Shown here one piece after another: positions 8,975 to 17,833 of a stretch of DNA of 51,633 bases. This DNA is from an uncultured Collinsella sp. (GTDB taxonomy: Bacteria > Actinomycetota > Coriobacteriia > Coriobacteriales > Coriobacteriaceae): positions 1 to 51,633 of the forward strand of contig CABUCQ010000001.1 in the NCBI GenBank assembly GCA_902490095.1, given 5' to 3'. The first letter of the stretch is position 1. Each line of letters begins with the position of its first letter. A program made the position numbers and the translations under genes. A model generated the notes under the pieces. That model did not search any database. It had not been told where the DNA came from and saw only the letters and a list, made by a program, of their open reading frames with translations.

Positions 8975-10678
8975 TTAGCCCAGCAGGCTTAAGCCCACGG
9001 AGACAAACGCCAGGATAACGCCGACGATGGACTCGCCGCCGAGCAGGCCGCTGGCAACGACCAGACCCTGTTCCTGGAAGGCGGCGTCCTTGGCAGCTCT
9101 CTCCTCGTCGGAAAGACCAGCGGTGGCGTCGCGGTGGGCGGACCACTTGTCGTAGGCGAGCTTGACGCAGGAGCCCAGGAATGCCGTGAGTGACATGTAG
9201 AACGGCAGGTACACGCCCAGGCCGATCATCATGGCCGGAATGCCGAGCCAGTACATGACGATGCCGGCGATAAAGCCGCCAACGAACCACGGCACGCTCG
9301 GGATGCCCGAGACCATGGTGGCGACGACGCTTGCCTGCGCGGCAACAAAGCTCTTGTCGGGGCCAAAGGCGTCCGGGCCATAGGCGGTGACGAGCGCGAC
9401 CATGACGGCTGCGGCGACCAGGGCGCCCACGATGCCGCCGATGGCTTGGCCGATCCATTGCGCACGCGGGTTGGTGCCCAGCACGGCGCCGGCCTTAAAG
9501 TCGTTCATGACGTCGCCCGCAAGGCCGCACGCCACGGCAACGATGCCGGCGATAAAGAACAGCTTGACCTGAGCGATCTGTGCGAAGGCAGCCACGATGA
9601 GCATAACGATGAGGCCAAAGATTTCCATGGGGTCGATACCCGTCTGGCCGCAGCTCTGCGCGCTCATGATGGTGGTGACAAAGGTGAACAACGTGACGAT
9701 GACGGCCGGAACGGGGCCAAGGTCGAGCGCGATGGCAACGATTACGGCGATGGCGGCAGCGCCCAGGCCGATGATGCCGGCGTCGAGCTTAAGAGAGCCC
9801 GAGATAAGCGACTGCTCGTCGGTGTCGGTGGAGCTGTCGGCGGCAAGACCGCGGACGATACCGGCGACCTGCGGCAGGATGTCCTTGAGGACGACGGCGA
9901 CGCCAAAGCCCATCATAAGACCCATACCGAGGGATTTGACGATACCCTGCGCGGTCACAATATCGAACAGGCCAGCAGCGGTGCCGCCAACGATGATGCC
10001 AAAGTTGCCCAGCAGCGCGCCGGCAAACCAGAAGGCGACGGGGGCGAAGCCCACGAGGAAGCCGATGGACAGCAGCATGGGCGAGTTGTAGATGGCAAAG
10101 GTCACGCCGGGGATATTGAGCGTGCACAGCATACTGGGCACCACGCCCAGGGCGTCGCGCAGCACGCTGTAGATGCCTGCGATGGCCATGGAGCCAAAGA
10201 GCTGCTTACCGGTCTTGCCGCCGGCCTCGGTAGCACGTAGAGTCTGGGCAGCGGCGTTGCCGGTGGGGAACTCCAGCGCGGCGTCCACGATAAAGTGACG
10301 GTGGATGAGCGCTGTCGCTAGAAGGCCCAAGATGGTGCCGGCGAGCGCCACGATAAACATGTCGAGCCAGCTGATCTGGTCGGCATAGCCCAACATCCAG
10401 GCGCCCGGGATGGTAAACGCCAGGCCGCCGGCGACCATGGCGCCCGCAGACATGATGGTGTGGGTGACGTTGGCCTCGTTGAGGCTGGCGTTGCCCATGA
10501 GCTTAAGGAAGAACAGCGAAATGACGGCAGCGAAAATGATCGGCCAGGGGAGGGCGCCCATCTTGAGGGCGGTATAGGCCGAGCTTGCCGTGATGATCAC
10601 GCAGCCAAGGGCGCCGATGACGACGCCGCGCAGCGTGAGTTGACCGCGCATCGAGGTGCGGTTCGAGGGATTGCTCAT
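8975..10678 (-). CDS. OPT-family oligopeptide transporter
   Basis: 567 residues, ATG at 10678 with AGGAG upstream. The protein is almost wholly hydrophobic, with about 14 predicted membrane helices. The N-terminus (LTLRGVVIGALGCVIITASS) and the early segments YTALKMGALPWPIIFAAVIS and FPTGNAAAQTL are typical of bacterial OPT (TC 2.A.67) members, which import peptides or metal-chelate compounds by proton coupling. A hydrophilic loop lies near residue 280-295 (DSSTDTDEQS). The gene stands alone and diverges from coaX; the 37-bp palindrome at 10801 lies in the shared upstream region. Substrate unknown. Confidence 0.85.
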   Translation of the reverse strand: MSNPSNRTSMRGQLTLRGVVIGALGCVIITASSAYTALKMGALPWPIIFAAVISLFFLKLMGNASLNEANVTHTIMSAGAMVAGGLAFTIPGAWMLGYADQISWLDMFIVALAGTILGLLATALIHRHFIVDAALEFPTGNAAAQTLRATEAGGKTGKQLFGSMAIAGIYSVLRDALGVVPSMLCTLNIPGVTFAIYNSPMLLSIGFLVGFAPVAFWFAGALLGNFGIIVGGTAAGLFDIVTAQGIVKSLGMGLMMGFGVAVVLKDILPQVAGIVRGLAADSSTDTDEQSLISGSLKLDAGIIGLGAAAIAVIVAIALDLGPVPAVIVTLFTFVTTIMSAQSCGQTGIDPMEIFGLIVMLIVAAFAQIAQVKLFFIAGIVAVACGLAGDVMNDFKAGAVLGTNPRAQWIGQAIGGIVGALVAAAVMVALVTAYGPDAFGPDKSFVAAQASVVATMVSGIPSVPWFVGGFIAGIVMYWLGIPAMMIGLGVYLPFYMSLTAFLGSCVKLAYDKWSAHRDATAGLSDEERAAKDAAFQEQGLVVASGLLGGESIVGVILAFVSVGLSLLG

Positions 10679-10984
10679 ATAGAACTCCTTTGCGTATATC
10701 CGCTTCCCCCGGGAGCGCCGCTACGGATACGGCGCGGGAAGTCGGGTTACCAAGGGCCGCCGCGTGAGCTCGCAAACGACCGCGCACCAGTATAGCGGCA
10801 AGGTAGTCATTTTGGGACGGGGCTATTTTAGCTACCCTTTGACAGTCGACGAATTATTTGGGATTGGGGCAAATATCAACCGACATATTGGGGTAGCTAA
10901 AATAGCCCCGTCCCAAAATGACTACCTGGGATGGCTGGTTCGGGTAGGCGATATACTGCTGGGCAGATGAAAGGAGCGCCGACG
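10679..10984. promoter_or_regulatory. Divergent promoter region of the OPT gene and coaX
   Basis: TATACT hexamers occur in both directions: minus strand 10794-10789 toward the OPT gene and plus strand 10952-10957 toward coaX. Neither has a clear -35 match. The perfect palindrome 10801-10927 fills most of the space between them, so it occupies the likely -35 and upstream regions of both promoters. Confidence 0.4.
10801..10927. repeat. Perfect 37-bp inverted repeat (REPIN-like doublet)
   Basis: Arms 10801-10837 and 10891-10927 are exact reverse complements; the match ends abruptly at both sides. Each arm contains GTAGTC near its outer end, the core TTTTGGGACGGGGC, and GCTAC near its inner end. 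The 53-nt spacer can itself form a small stem (TATTTG with CAAATA). Solo relatives of the arm occur at 12485 and 46062, so this looks like two inverted copies of one repeat unit. Confidence 0.85.
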
Positions 10985-11836
10985 ATGCTTAATGGGTGCG
11001 CATATATATTGACGGTCGACGTGGGCAACACGTCCATTCGCTTTGGCCTGTTTGCCGAGGATTCGGCCGCGGCACAGGAATGTCCGCTTGCGACGTGCGA
11101 GATCACGACGCCGTCGAGCACCACAGCCGACGAGGCGCGCATGCGTCTCGTGCAGGTCATGGCTGCACTGGCGGCCGATGCGGGCATGCCGGGCGCGCTT
11201 GTGCCCGCGGCTGCTGTGCTGAGCTGCGTGGTCCCGGCGCTCGAGCGCCCGTGGAAAGCGGCGCTTTCCCGCACCTGCACGGGGCGCGTGCTCACGGTGG
11301 GGCCGGGACTTAAGACCGGCATGCCCGTGCACTACGACGATCCGGCCGAGATTGGTCCCGACCGCATCGCCGACGCCGTGGCGGCCCGTGCCGTCTACGG
11401 CTCTCCGTGCATCGTGATTGACCTGGGCACCACGACCAATATCGAGGTCATCGACGCGCGCGGTACCTTTGTGGGCGGCGTCATCGCGCCGGGTCTGGCG
11501 CTTGGCGCCCGTTCGCTTTCGGCGGCCGCGGCGCGTTTGCCTCAGGTCGAGCCCTCGGCGCCCACGCATGTGATCGGCCGCAACACGCGCGAGGCTATGC
11601 GCTCGGGCGTGGTCTTGGGCGAGGTGGCCCGCATCGACGGCATGCTCGACATGGTGCTCGCCGAGATGCGCGCGACCAAGGCCGCGGGGGAGGGCGACGT
11701 GCCCATCGTCATTACCGGCGACGATGCCGAGGCACTTGCTTCGCTGGTCGGTCATAGTCTGACGGTCGACGACGCGCTGACGTTGCGGGGTCTCGCCGAG
11801 CTCTACCGTATCAACCAAAAGCCCCGCCGCGTGTAA
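10985..11836 (+). CDS. coaX: Type III pantothenate kinase
   Basis: 283 residues starting at ATG 10985, which follows AGGAG at 9-nt spacing; a longer frame from 10931 has no ribosome binding site. It phosphorylates pantothenate, the first step of coenzyme A synthesis, in the cytosol. Type III features are visible: the phosphate-binding DVGNTS at 12-17, GPDR at 124-127, DLGTTTNIEV from 146, then GGVIAPGL, and TGDDAEAL near the C-terminus. The length is slightly above the usual 250-260. The gene starts a co-directional run of dCMP deaminase, NifU-like protein and lgt. Type III enzymes are known to resist CoA feedback. Confidence 0.9.
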   Translation: MLNGCAYILTVDVGNTSIRFGLFAEDSAAAQECPLATCEITTPSSTTADEARMRLVQVMAALAADAGMPGALVPAAAVLSCVVPALERPWKAALSRTCTGRVLTVGPGLKTGMPVHYDDPAEIGPDRIADAVAARAVYGSPCIVIDLGTTTNIEVIDARGTFVGGVIAPGLALGARSLSAAAARLPQVEPSAPTHVIGRNTREAMRSGVVLGEVARIDGMLDMVLAEMRATKAAGEGDVPIVITGDDAEALASLVGHSLTVDDALTLRGLAELYRINQKPRRV

Positions 11837-11876
11837 AGGTGAGGGCGCCGGTGGGACAAACGCCCCCACCTTTCAC
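11831..11876 (+). repeat. Hairpin overlapping the coaX stop codon
   Basis: The segment from the coaX stop (11831-11847) pairs with 11861-11876 over about 15 positions with two irregularities; the loop includes GTGGGAC. No T run follows. It could be a weak terminator or a decayed member of the GGGAC-core repeats found elsewhere. Confidence 0.45.
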
Positions 11877-11920
11877 CTGCTACAATGGGTCAAACTATTG
11901 CGATTACGGAGGTGTCTGCC

Positions 11921-12445
11921 ATGTCGGACGATCTTCATCAAACTTCGTCAGGCAAGCGCCTGGACGTCATTAGCTGGGACGAGTTCTTTATGAGCGTGGC
12001 CATCGCCGCGCAGCGCCGCAGCAAGGACCCCAACACACAGGTGGGTGCGTGCATCGCCAACACCAACCACCGCATCCTTTCGGTGGGCTACAACGGTACG
12101 CCCTCGGCGCTCAACGACGACTTTTTCCCGTGGGGTACGAGCGACGACCCGCTGCAGGACAAGCACAACTACGTGGTCCATGCCGAGGCCAACGCCGTGC
12201 TCAACTACCGTGGCTCGCTCAAGGACCTCGAGGGTTCCACGGTCTACGTCACGCTGTTCCCGTGCCACGACTGCGCCAAGATTTTGGCGCAGGTGGGCGT
12301 GGGCGAGGTTGTCTACCTGGACAACAAGTACGCCGACACCGATGATGGACGCATCAGCCGCCGCATCCTCGACTCCTGTGGCATCAGCTACCGCCAGGTT
12401 ATCGTCGATGTTCATATCGGCACCGAGGGGCAGGCTCAGCAGTAG
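11921..12445 (+). CDS. Deoxycytidylate (dCMP) deaminase family protein
   Basis: 174 residues; ATG 11921 is chosen over 11885 because GGAGGT lies 7 nt upstream. The zinc site of the cytidine/deoxycytidylate deaminase fold is intact: H87 and E89 in HAEANAV, and C115 and C118 in PCHDCA. SKDPNTQVGA and GYNGTPSALNDD match the ComEB/dCMP deaminase group. It likely converts dCMP to dUMP for thymidylate synthesis. Neighbours do not form an obvious pathway. Confidence 0.88.
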   Translation: MSDDLHQTSSGKRLDVISWDEFFMSVAIAAQRRSKDPNTQVGACIANTNHRILSVGYNGTPSALNDDFFPWGTSDDPLQDKHNYVVHAEANAVLNYRGSLKDLEGSTVYVTLFPCHDCAKILAQVGVGEVVYLDNKYADTDDGRISRRILDSCGISYRQVIVDVHIGTEGQAQQ

Positions 12446-12484
12446 CGCGTGTCAATGCCAGCTGGCGGCAAAACAGCCAAAAGA

Positions 12485-12505
12485 GACCCGTCCCAAATTG
12501 ACTAC
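12485..12505 (-). repeat. Solo GTAGTC...GGGACGGG repeat fragment
   Basis: On the minus strand this 21-bp piece matches the start of the repeat at 46062 in 20 of 21 positions and the arms of the 10801 palindrome closely. It lies between the dCMP deaminase and NifU-like genes. Confidence 0.6.
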
Positions 12506-12615
12506 TCGTGAAAGTCGCGTCTGCGCGCATGGACGGCTCGTGAGCGGGTACATGGCTGTAGTAACATAGCTTCTGTCCGCGGGCACGCCCGCGTTATTGT
12601 GAGAAAGGAGCCCCT

Positions 12616-12894
12616 GTGGCTGTTAACGAAGAGCTGCTTAAGAAGGTTCTTGAAGAGATTCGTCCCAACCTGCAGGCCGATGGCGGCGATATGGAGTATG
12701 TGGGCGTCGACGACGAGGGCGTCGTCAAGCTGGAGCTGCAGGGCGCCTGCGCCGGCTGCCCCATGAGCTCGCTGACCTTGTCTATGGGCATCGAGCGTAT
12801 CCTGAAGGAGCACGTGCCCGGCGTTACCCGTGTCGAGCAGGTCAATGCCTCCGGCGAGACCGACGACCTGTACGACGAGTACGCGCCGTTCTAA
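12616..12894 (+). CDS. NifU C-terminal domain (Nfu-type) Fe-S scaffold protein
   Basis: 92 residues, GTG start at 12616 after AAAGGAG. The whole protein is one NifU-like domain: NLQADGGDMEYV followed by GACAGCPMSS, with the CXXC pair C45 and C48 that binds a transferable Fe-S cluster between two subunits. It would help deliver clusters to Fe-S enzymes in the cytosol. It stands apart from isc/suf genes here. Confidence 0.9.
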   Translation: MAVNEELLKKVLEEIRPNLQADGGDMEYVGVDDEGVVKLELQGACAGCPMSSLTLSMGIERILKEHVPGVTRVEQVNASGETDDLYDEYAPF

Positions 12895-12938
12895 GATGCG
12901 AAAGCTGCGGACGGTACGCTCCGCATAGACGTTACGCC

Positions 12939-12979
12939 CAAATATGCGGCTGCGAGCGTAAGGCCCGCGGCCGCATTTG
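12939..12979 (+). terminator. Hairpin between nfu-like gene and lgt
   Basis: 12939-12950 pairs with 12970-12979 (AAATATGCGGC against GCCGCATTT, one bulge), followed by TGTATG rather than a long T run. Probably a weak terminator. Confidence 0.5.
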
Positions 12980-13003
12980 TATGTAGGGAGTAGGAGGGTC
13001 GAC

Positions 13004-13825
13004 ATGCTCAACGACTTCTACCATATGCTTGATCCCGTCGCGATTTCGGCGGGGCCTATCACGATTTACTGGTATGGTCTGGCCTATGTGGTCGGCGCCC
13101 TGCTCACGGCGGTTGTCATGTACCGCACACAGCGTCGCTGGGGCTTTAACATCACGATTGATGACCTGACGAGTGTCGTGGTCGGCGTGGTCTTTGGCCT
13201 CATTATCGGTGCGCGCCTGTTCTACGTCGTCTTTTACGGTGATGGCTACTACTGGGCGCACCCGCTCGAGATCTTTGCCACCAACGAGGGCGGCATGAGC
13301 TTCCATGGCGGCCTGGTGGGCGGCATTATCGGCGGCATCATCGTGTGCCGCATGTATAAGCTCGACGCATGGACTTTGGCAGACCTTGCCGTCATAGGCG
13401 CGCCGCTGGCCTTGTGCCTGGGCCGTTGTGCCAACTTTGTCAACGGAGAGCTGTGGGGCAAGCCGACCGATCTGCCCTGGGGTGTGGTTTTTGGCGGGAC
13501 TGCGGGCGATATGCCGCGTCACCCCTCCCAGCTCTACGAGGCATTTCTTGAGGGCATCGTGCTCTTTTGCATTCTGCAGGTGCTCAGCCGCAAAAAGCCG
13601 CTGCTGCCCCAGGGTACGTTTATGGGCGTGTTCGTGATGGGGTACGGCATCGTCCGCTTTCTCGTTGAGTTCGTGCGCGTGCCCGATGCCCAGCTGGGTT
13701 ATCTGCTGGGAGGCGTCATCACCATGGGCCAGCTGCTGAGTCTGCCGCTCGTGATCGCCGGCCTGGCGCTCATCATATTCGCCCGACACCGCAATCGCCC
13801 CCAGCGCATCTACCTCGACGCCTAA
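13004..13825 (+). CDS. lgt: Prolipoprotein diacylglyceryl transferase
   Basis: 273 residues; ATG 13004 follows AGGAGG. This integral membrane enzyme moves diacylglyceryl from phosphatidylglycerol to the lipobox cysteine of prolipoproteins. About seven helices are visible. Family hallmarks: YWYGLAYVVGALL in helix 1, MSFHGGLVGGIIGG, the signature GRCANFVNGELWG from residue 140, and HPSQLYEAFLEG. The last helix and a short basic tail (RHRNRPQRIYLDA) are intact, so the gene looks functional. Confidence 0.93.
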   Translation: MLNDFYHMLDPVAISAGPITIYWYGLAYVVGALLTAVVMYRTQRRWGFNITIDDLTSVVVGVVFGLIIGARLFYVVFYGDGYYWAHPLEIFATNEGGMSFHGGLVGGIIGGIIVCRMYKLDAWTLADLAVIGAPLALCLGRCANFVNGELWGKPTDLPWGVVFGGTAGDMPRHPSQLYEAFLEGIVLFCILQVLSRKKPLLPQGTFMGVFVMGYGIVRFLVEFVRVPDAQLGYLLGGVITMGQLLSLPLVIAGLALIIFARHRNRPQRIYLDA

Positions 13826-13830
13826 CCAAG

Positions 13831-13865
13831 ACCACCACAAAGGGGACAGGCACCTTTGTGGTGGT
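13831..13865. repeat. GGGACAGG-core palindrome after lgt
   Basis: A perfect 13-bp inverted repeat (13831-13843 with 13853-13865) encloses the core GGACAGGCA. It lies six bases after the lgt stop codon. Confidence 0.75.
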
Positions 13866-13893
13866 TTGCTGGGCAACGATGACAGAACAGCAA

Positions 13894-13946
13894 CGTTTCC
13901 CCAGATAAAACCTGCCAAAATAAACCTGTCCCTTTTTGGCAGGTTT
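13894..13946 (-). repeat. 50-bp GGGACAGG repeat, copy 1
   Basis: AAACCTGCCAAAA (13908-13920) and TTTTGGCAGGTTT (13934-13946) form a 13-bp stem around a loop with the complement of GGGACAGG. Read on the minus strand, the whole unit, including the ATCTG...GAAACG tail, aligns with the units at 18770 and 44830. Confidence 0.75.
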
Positions 13947-13966
13947 CTAGAAAGGCTCTTTGGACT

Positions 13967-16150
13967 GTGAAGGATTCCGATCTCTCCACAACGGCTGCGC
14001 GCGACGCTGCCCGCATTGTCTGGTTTAAGCGCTACCCCGCCAAGCAGACGCTCATTGCATTTTTGCTCGCGCTGTTGGCGACCACGGCGTTTTCCATCGA
14101 TCCCGCCCCGGTGTCGAGCAACGCAGTCTTGGCGATTGACCCCAAAGCCTCGGGCATGCTGTACGTGTGCTACGAGGTGCTCCTCTCGTTTGCCGGCCAT
14201 ACCGACGCGGTCATGCTGCTTGCACTTGCCTGTCTGCTCACCTTGCCGTTTCGCTACGTGTTCTTTGGCCGTGGCGACACCTGGCGTCCATCGATCATTC
14301 TGCCGTCGCTGTTCTTCGCCATCTGCATGGTGTTCGGCCGCAGCTACGATCTCACCGACTCGGCCGAGATTGTCCTTGGCGACAAAGCCCGCATCATCTG
14401 CGCCTGGATTGGCGGCGCGGGCTGGATGCTCTTGGCGGTCGTTGCCTTCTACCTTGCCTTTGAGTGTCTAGATTGGCTGAGCTCTCGACGCATTCCGTTT
14501 TCGGAAGCGCACTTTGGCCGCGTATGGCGTGTGACTCACGCCGTGCTCTCGGTCCATCCCTTTGCCGGGCCCTTCCTGGTGCTTATGATCGCCTGGGCGC
14601 CCACGCTCGTCGCTTCGCTGCCTGGCCTTTTTATGGGAGATACGGGCGCGCAGATTCGCCAGTGGTTCAACTATCCCAACGGCACGAGCGACTATCTGCG
14701 CCTACTCAACCCCAACGTGCTGCTCAACGGGCATCATCCTGTAGTGCACACGGCCATTATCGGCTCGTGCGTTCAGCTGGGGCTTTCGCTGTTCAACAGC
14801 GCTAACGCGGGCCTCATCATCTATACCTGCGCTCAATTTGTCATCACGGCTGCCTGCATGGCCTATTCCATTTCGTCGCTGCGCAAACTGGGCGTGAGCC
14901 TGCCGGTTCGCGGTGCGATCCTGCTGTTCTTTGCGTTTATGCCGATGTTCTCTAACTACGCGGCGCTGCTCACCAAAGACGTGCTCTTTGCCGACGCGTT
15001 TTTGGTGCTGCTGGTACAGACCGTCAAGCTCGTGGCATGTGGCTTGCCCCGTCGTGATGCCAATGTCGAGCGAGCGGACGAGAAGGCCCCCGTGCTCTTT
15101 GCGCGCCACGACTGGCTGCTGCTCGCTCTGGGCGCCATGGGTTCCACGTTTCTGCGCAACGGCGGCCTGGTGTTTCCGCTGGCGGCATGCGTAATCGCGG
15201 CGGCGTTTTGCGTATGGGACGTGCATGTGGCTCGTCGTGCAGCCAAGCAGACTGGTGCTGCGCCTTCGGGCGCCATCCCGCGTTTTCGCTGGGTTGGCGT
15301 TCTCGCGGTGCTCGCGCTCTGCCTTGCCTCTAATATGTACTTCACCAAGGTCTTTATGCCGGCGCACGACATCACGCCTGGTTCCAAGCGCGAAATCCTT
15401 TCGATTCCGTTTCAGCAGACAGCTCGTTTCGTCCAAAAGCACGACGGCCTCAACTCGGGCGTCAACCCTACGGTTAAGGAGGACGGCACCATCGTGGAGG
15501 CTCCTTGCGACGGCTTGGTGACCGATGAGGAGCGCGCCGTGATCGACCGGGTGCTCAAGTACGAGAACCTGGGCCGCCGCTACAACCCCGACAAGTCCGA
15601 TGCCGTCAAGAACTGCTTTAACGAGTACGCCTCGCAGGAGGACATTGATGCCTATTTTGAGGTATGGGCCCAGATGTTTAAGAAGGATCCCGAGTGCTAT
15701 ATTTCGGCGCTTATCAATAACTACTATGGTTATTTTTATCCGAGCGCGCGCGATGCCTGGATCTACAGCACGGCGCGTAGTGCCGAGATCATGGCGCGTC
15801 CCGACAACCTCAAGTACTTCGACTTCCATCCGGTCGATAGCAAGGTTGTGCGCTGGTGCGACCACCTGATCAACCTGTATCGCGTGGCAGTACAACGCAT
15901 CCCGTTTATTTCGCTCACCATGAGCTCGGCCACCTATGTGTGGATCATGATCGCCGTGGTGGTCTATCTGCTGCGTCGCCATTCATGGCGTGCGCTGGCG
16001 ATCTGGGTGCCGCTGTTGGGCGTGCTCGCCGTGTGCCTGATTGGCCCGTGCAACGGCTCAACCTACATGCGCTACCTGTATCCGGTCATCGCCTGCATGC
16101 CCTTCGCCATCGGCGCCACCGTCACCCGCAGCGACTTCCTCTGGTCCTAA
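13967..16150 (+). CDS. Large polytopic membrane protein (DUF6020-like), function unknown
   Basis: 727 residues with a GTG start and only a weak AAAGG upstream, so the start is uncertain. About 12 to 14 hydrophobic helices are spread over the protein. A conserved-looking loop GLFMGDTGAQIRQWFNYP (near 220) and LLNGHHPVVHTAIIG (near 250) recall membrane glycosyltransferase-like proteins of the GT-C type. A large extracytoplasmic segment (about 475-630) precedes two last helices. I think it belongs to the DUF6020 group, possibly a cell-surface glycan enzyme, but this is inference. GGGACAGG-type repeats sit on both sides (13831-13946 and 16152-16184). Confidence 0.6.
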   Translation: MKDSDLSTTAARDAARIVWFKRYPAKQTLIAFLLALLATTAFSIDPAPVSSNAVLAIDPKASGMLYVCYEVLLSFAGHTDAVMLLALACLLTLPFRYVFFGRGDTWRPSIILPSLFFAICMVFGRSYDLTDSAEIVLGDKARIICAWIGGAGWMLLAVVAFYLAFECLDWLSSRRIPFSEAHFGRVWRVTHAVLSVHPFAGPFLVLMIAWAPTLVASLPGLFMGDTGAQIRQWFNYPNGTSDYLRLLNPNVLLNGHHPVVHTAIIGSCVQLGLSLFNSANAGLIIYTCAQFVITAACMAYSISSLRKLGVSLPVRGAILLFFAFMPMFSNYAALLTKDVLFADAFLVLLVQTVKLVACGLPRRDANVERADEKAPVLFARHDWLLLALGAMGSTFLRNGGLVFPLAACVIAAAFCVWDVHVARRAAKQTGAAPSGAIPRFRWVGVLAVLALCLASNMYFTKVFMPAHDITPGSKREILSIPFQQTARFVQKHDGLNSGVNPTVKEDGTIVEAPCDGLVTDEERAVIDRVLKYENLGRRYNPDKSDAVKNCFNEYASQEDIDAYFEVWAQMFKKDPECYISALINNYYGYFYPSARDAWIYSTARSAEIMARPDNLKYFDFHPVDSKVVRWCDHLINLYRVAVQRIPFISLTMSSATYVWIMIAVVVYLLRRHSWRALAIWVPLLGVLAVCLIGPCNGSTYMRYLYPVIACMPFAIGATVTRSDFLWS

Positions 16151-16151
16151 C

Positions 16152-16184
16152 TTGGTGCATTGGGGTCAGGTTTCTTTGCACCAA
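16152..16184. repeat. Palindrome with GGGTCAGG core after the 13967 gene
   Basis: TTGGTGCA (16152-16159) pairs with TGCACCAA (16177-16184) around GGGGTCAGGTTTC, directly after the stop codon. It is a variant of the GGGACAGG palindromes. Confidence 0.6.
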
Positions 16185-16314
16185 AGGGGACATCATCACG
16201 ACGCCTTCATTTTGGGGTTTATCTCGCAGGCCAGTAGGTATATCATAACGACGTTTGTTTATATTGCCCGAGCATCTGCGCTGGGCTTTAGGTCGAAACC
16301 GATAGGAGACACGT

Positions 16315-17121
16315 ATGTCCGGACACTCTAAGTGGGCCACAACCAAGCATCGTAAGGGCGCGCAGGACGCCAAGCGTTCCGCCCTCTTCTCCAAGCTCAG
16401 CCGCAACATCACCGTTGCTGCCCGTCTCGGCGGTGACCCGCTGCCCGAGAACAACGCCAGCCTCGCCGCTGCCGTTGCCAAGGCCAAGGCTCAGTCCATG
16501 CCTAAGGACAAGATCAAGTCCGCTATCGACAAGGCTTTTGGCTCGGGTGCTGACGCCGCCGTCTACGAGAACATCGTGTACGAGGGCTACGGTCCCGCCG
16601 GTGTCGCCGTCTACGTCGACTGCCTGACCGACAACCGCAACCGTACCGCCGCTGATGTCCGTTCCGCCTTCTCCCACGCTGGTGGCAACCTGGGCACCTC
16701 CGGCTCCGTCGCCTTCCAGTTTGAGCGCAAGGGCCAGATCGTTGTTGCCAAGGAGATCCTGGACGAGAACGCCAAGAAGGAGACCATGATCGCCAACGGT
16801 GCTGCCGGTGACGAGGATGAGTTCATGATGGCCATCGCCGAGGCCGGTGGCGAGGACTACGAGGATGCCGGCGAGGAGTGGATCGTCTGGACTACTGCTA
16901 ACGAGGTCATGGCTGTCTCCAAGGCGCTCGAGGAGCAGGGCGTCCAGGTCAAGGGCTCCGAGACCACCATGGTCCCGACCACCCCGACCGAGGTCTCCGG
17001 CGCCGACGCCAAGAAGGTTCAGCGCCTCATCGACCGTCTTGAGGAGCTCGACGACGTCCAGGATGTTTACAGCACCATGGACATGACCGACGAGGTCATC
17101 GCTGCCCTCGAGGAGGAGTAG
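16315..17121 (+). CDS. yebC: YebC/PmpR-family protein
   Basis: 268 residues, ATG after ATAGGAGAC. The signature MSGHSKWATTKHRKG and the following KLSRNITVAAR identify the YebC/TACO1 family. Members were first described as transcriptional regulators; more recent work links YebC proteins to relief of ribosome stalling at proline stretches. Three domains are expected and the length fits, with an acidic segment AGEEWIVWTTANE near 185 and a short acidic tail. It is transcribed alone and followed by a terminator at 17191. Confidence 0.92.
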   Translation: MSGHSKWATTKHRKGAQDAKRSALFSKLSRNITVAARLGGDPLPENNASLAAAVAKAKAQSMPKDKIKSAIDKAFGSGADAAVYENIVYEGYGPAGVAVYVDCLTDNRNRTAADVRSAFSHAGGNLGTSGSVAFQFERKGQIVVAKEILDENAKKETMIANGAAGDEDEFMMAIAEAGGEDYEDAGEEWIVWTTANEVMAVSKALEEQGVQVKGSETTMVPTTPTEVSGADAKKVQRLIDRLEELDDVQDVYSTMDMTDEVIAALEEE

Positions 17122-17190
17122 CGCCCGCACGGGTTAAGCCGTGCATATCTGGGCATAATGAAGCGAGCATGCAAGCCTCGTGGAATAGAT

Positions 17191-17233
17191 GAGCCGGATC
17201 CGCGTGCGTAGAGCACCGGACCCGGCTCTTTTA
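17191..17233 (+). terminator. Terminator after yebC
   Basis: GAGCCGGATCCG (17191-17202) pairs with CGGACCCGGCTC (17217-17228) with one mismatch, followed by TTTT. The TATAAT at 17232-17237 directly after it is a perfect -10 hexamer and may serve amaP, though no convincing -35 lies 17 nt upstream. Confidence 0.75.
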
Positions 17234-17287
17234 TAATGATGCGAACCGTTTTGTATTTCGAGTGCCGAGATTTGAAGGGAGCGCCAC

Positions 17288-17833
17288 GTGCGCGTACTCA
17301 AACGAGCCCTAGCGATTGTGTATCTTGCCGCCGCCATCGTGGCGCTGGGTACGCTTGTCTGCCAGTTTTGGGGGCCGTATACGTATCGCTTTATGCTGCT
17401 GATGCGCGACCCCATGCCGCGCATTGTCGTGACGGCATGCGGCGGAGTTGTGGCGATCGGCGTGCTGGTAAGCTTCTTCCGCCTGATGTTTGCTCGTCGC
17501 GAGCCGTCCTGTGTGCATCCGGCGGGGGAGCGCAATATCGAGGTCACGCTCGCGGCGCTTTCTTCGTGCGCTCGCACTGCGGCAGAGCGCGACGATCGCG
17601 TGATGGTCGAGCATGTCGAGGCCCGCGTCCAAGGCTCCGACGATTCGCACGTCCGATTTAAGGTCGAGGCTATCGCGCTTGACGATAAGGACGTGGCATC
17701 TCTGGCTACTGCGATGCAGCGGCGCATCGAGGAAGCTTGCGACACCATGCTTGGCACGCCGGGCACGACCGCACGCGTTCGTTTTTTGCCGTCCAAGACT
17801 ACCGTCCAGACCGTGGAGGTTTCCGGTGAGTGA
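17288..17833 (+). CDS. amaP: Alkaline shock response membrane anchor protein AmaP
   Basis: 181 residues, GTG start after AAGGGAG. Two N-terminal membrane helices (about 5-27 and 45-68) are followed by a cytosolic Asp23-like domain (about 80-178), the AmaP layout. In firmicutes AmaP holds Asp23 at the membrane. The gene overlaps the next one by 8 bases, and asp23 follows, which supports the assignment. Confidence 0.85.
   Translation: MRVLKRALAIVYLAAAIVALGTLVCQFWGPYTYRFMLLMRDPMPRIVVTACGGVVAIGVLVSFFRLMFARREPSCVHPAGERNIEVTLAALSSCARTAAERDDRVMVEHVEARVQGSDDSHVRFKVEAIALDDKDVASLATAMQRRIEEACDTMLGTPGTTARVRFLPSKTTVQTVEVSGE

Noticed and set aside
10801..10927. Tn3-type short element with 38-bp terminal repeats
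   Set aside because: The ends do not resemble Tn3 termini and no 5-bp target duplication flanks the arms.
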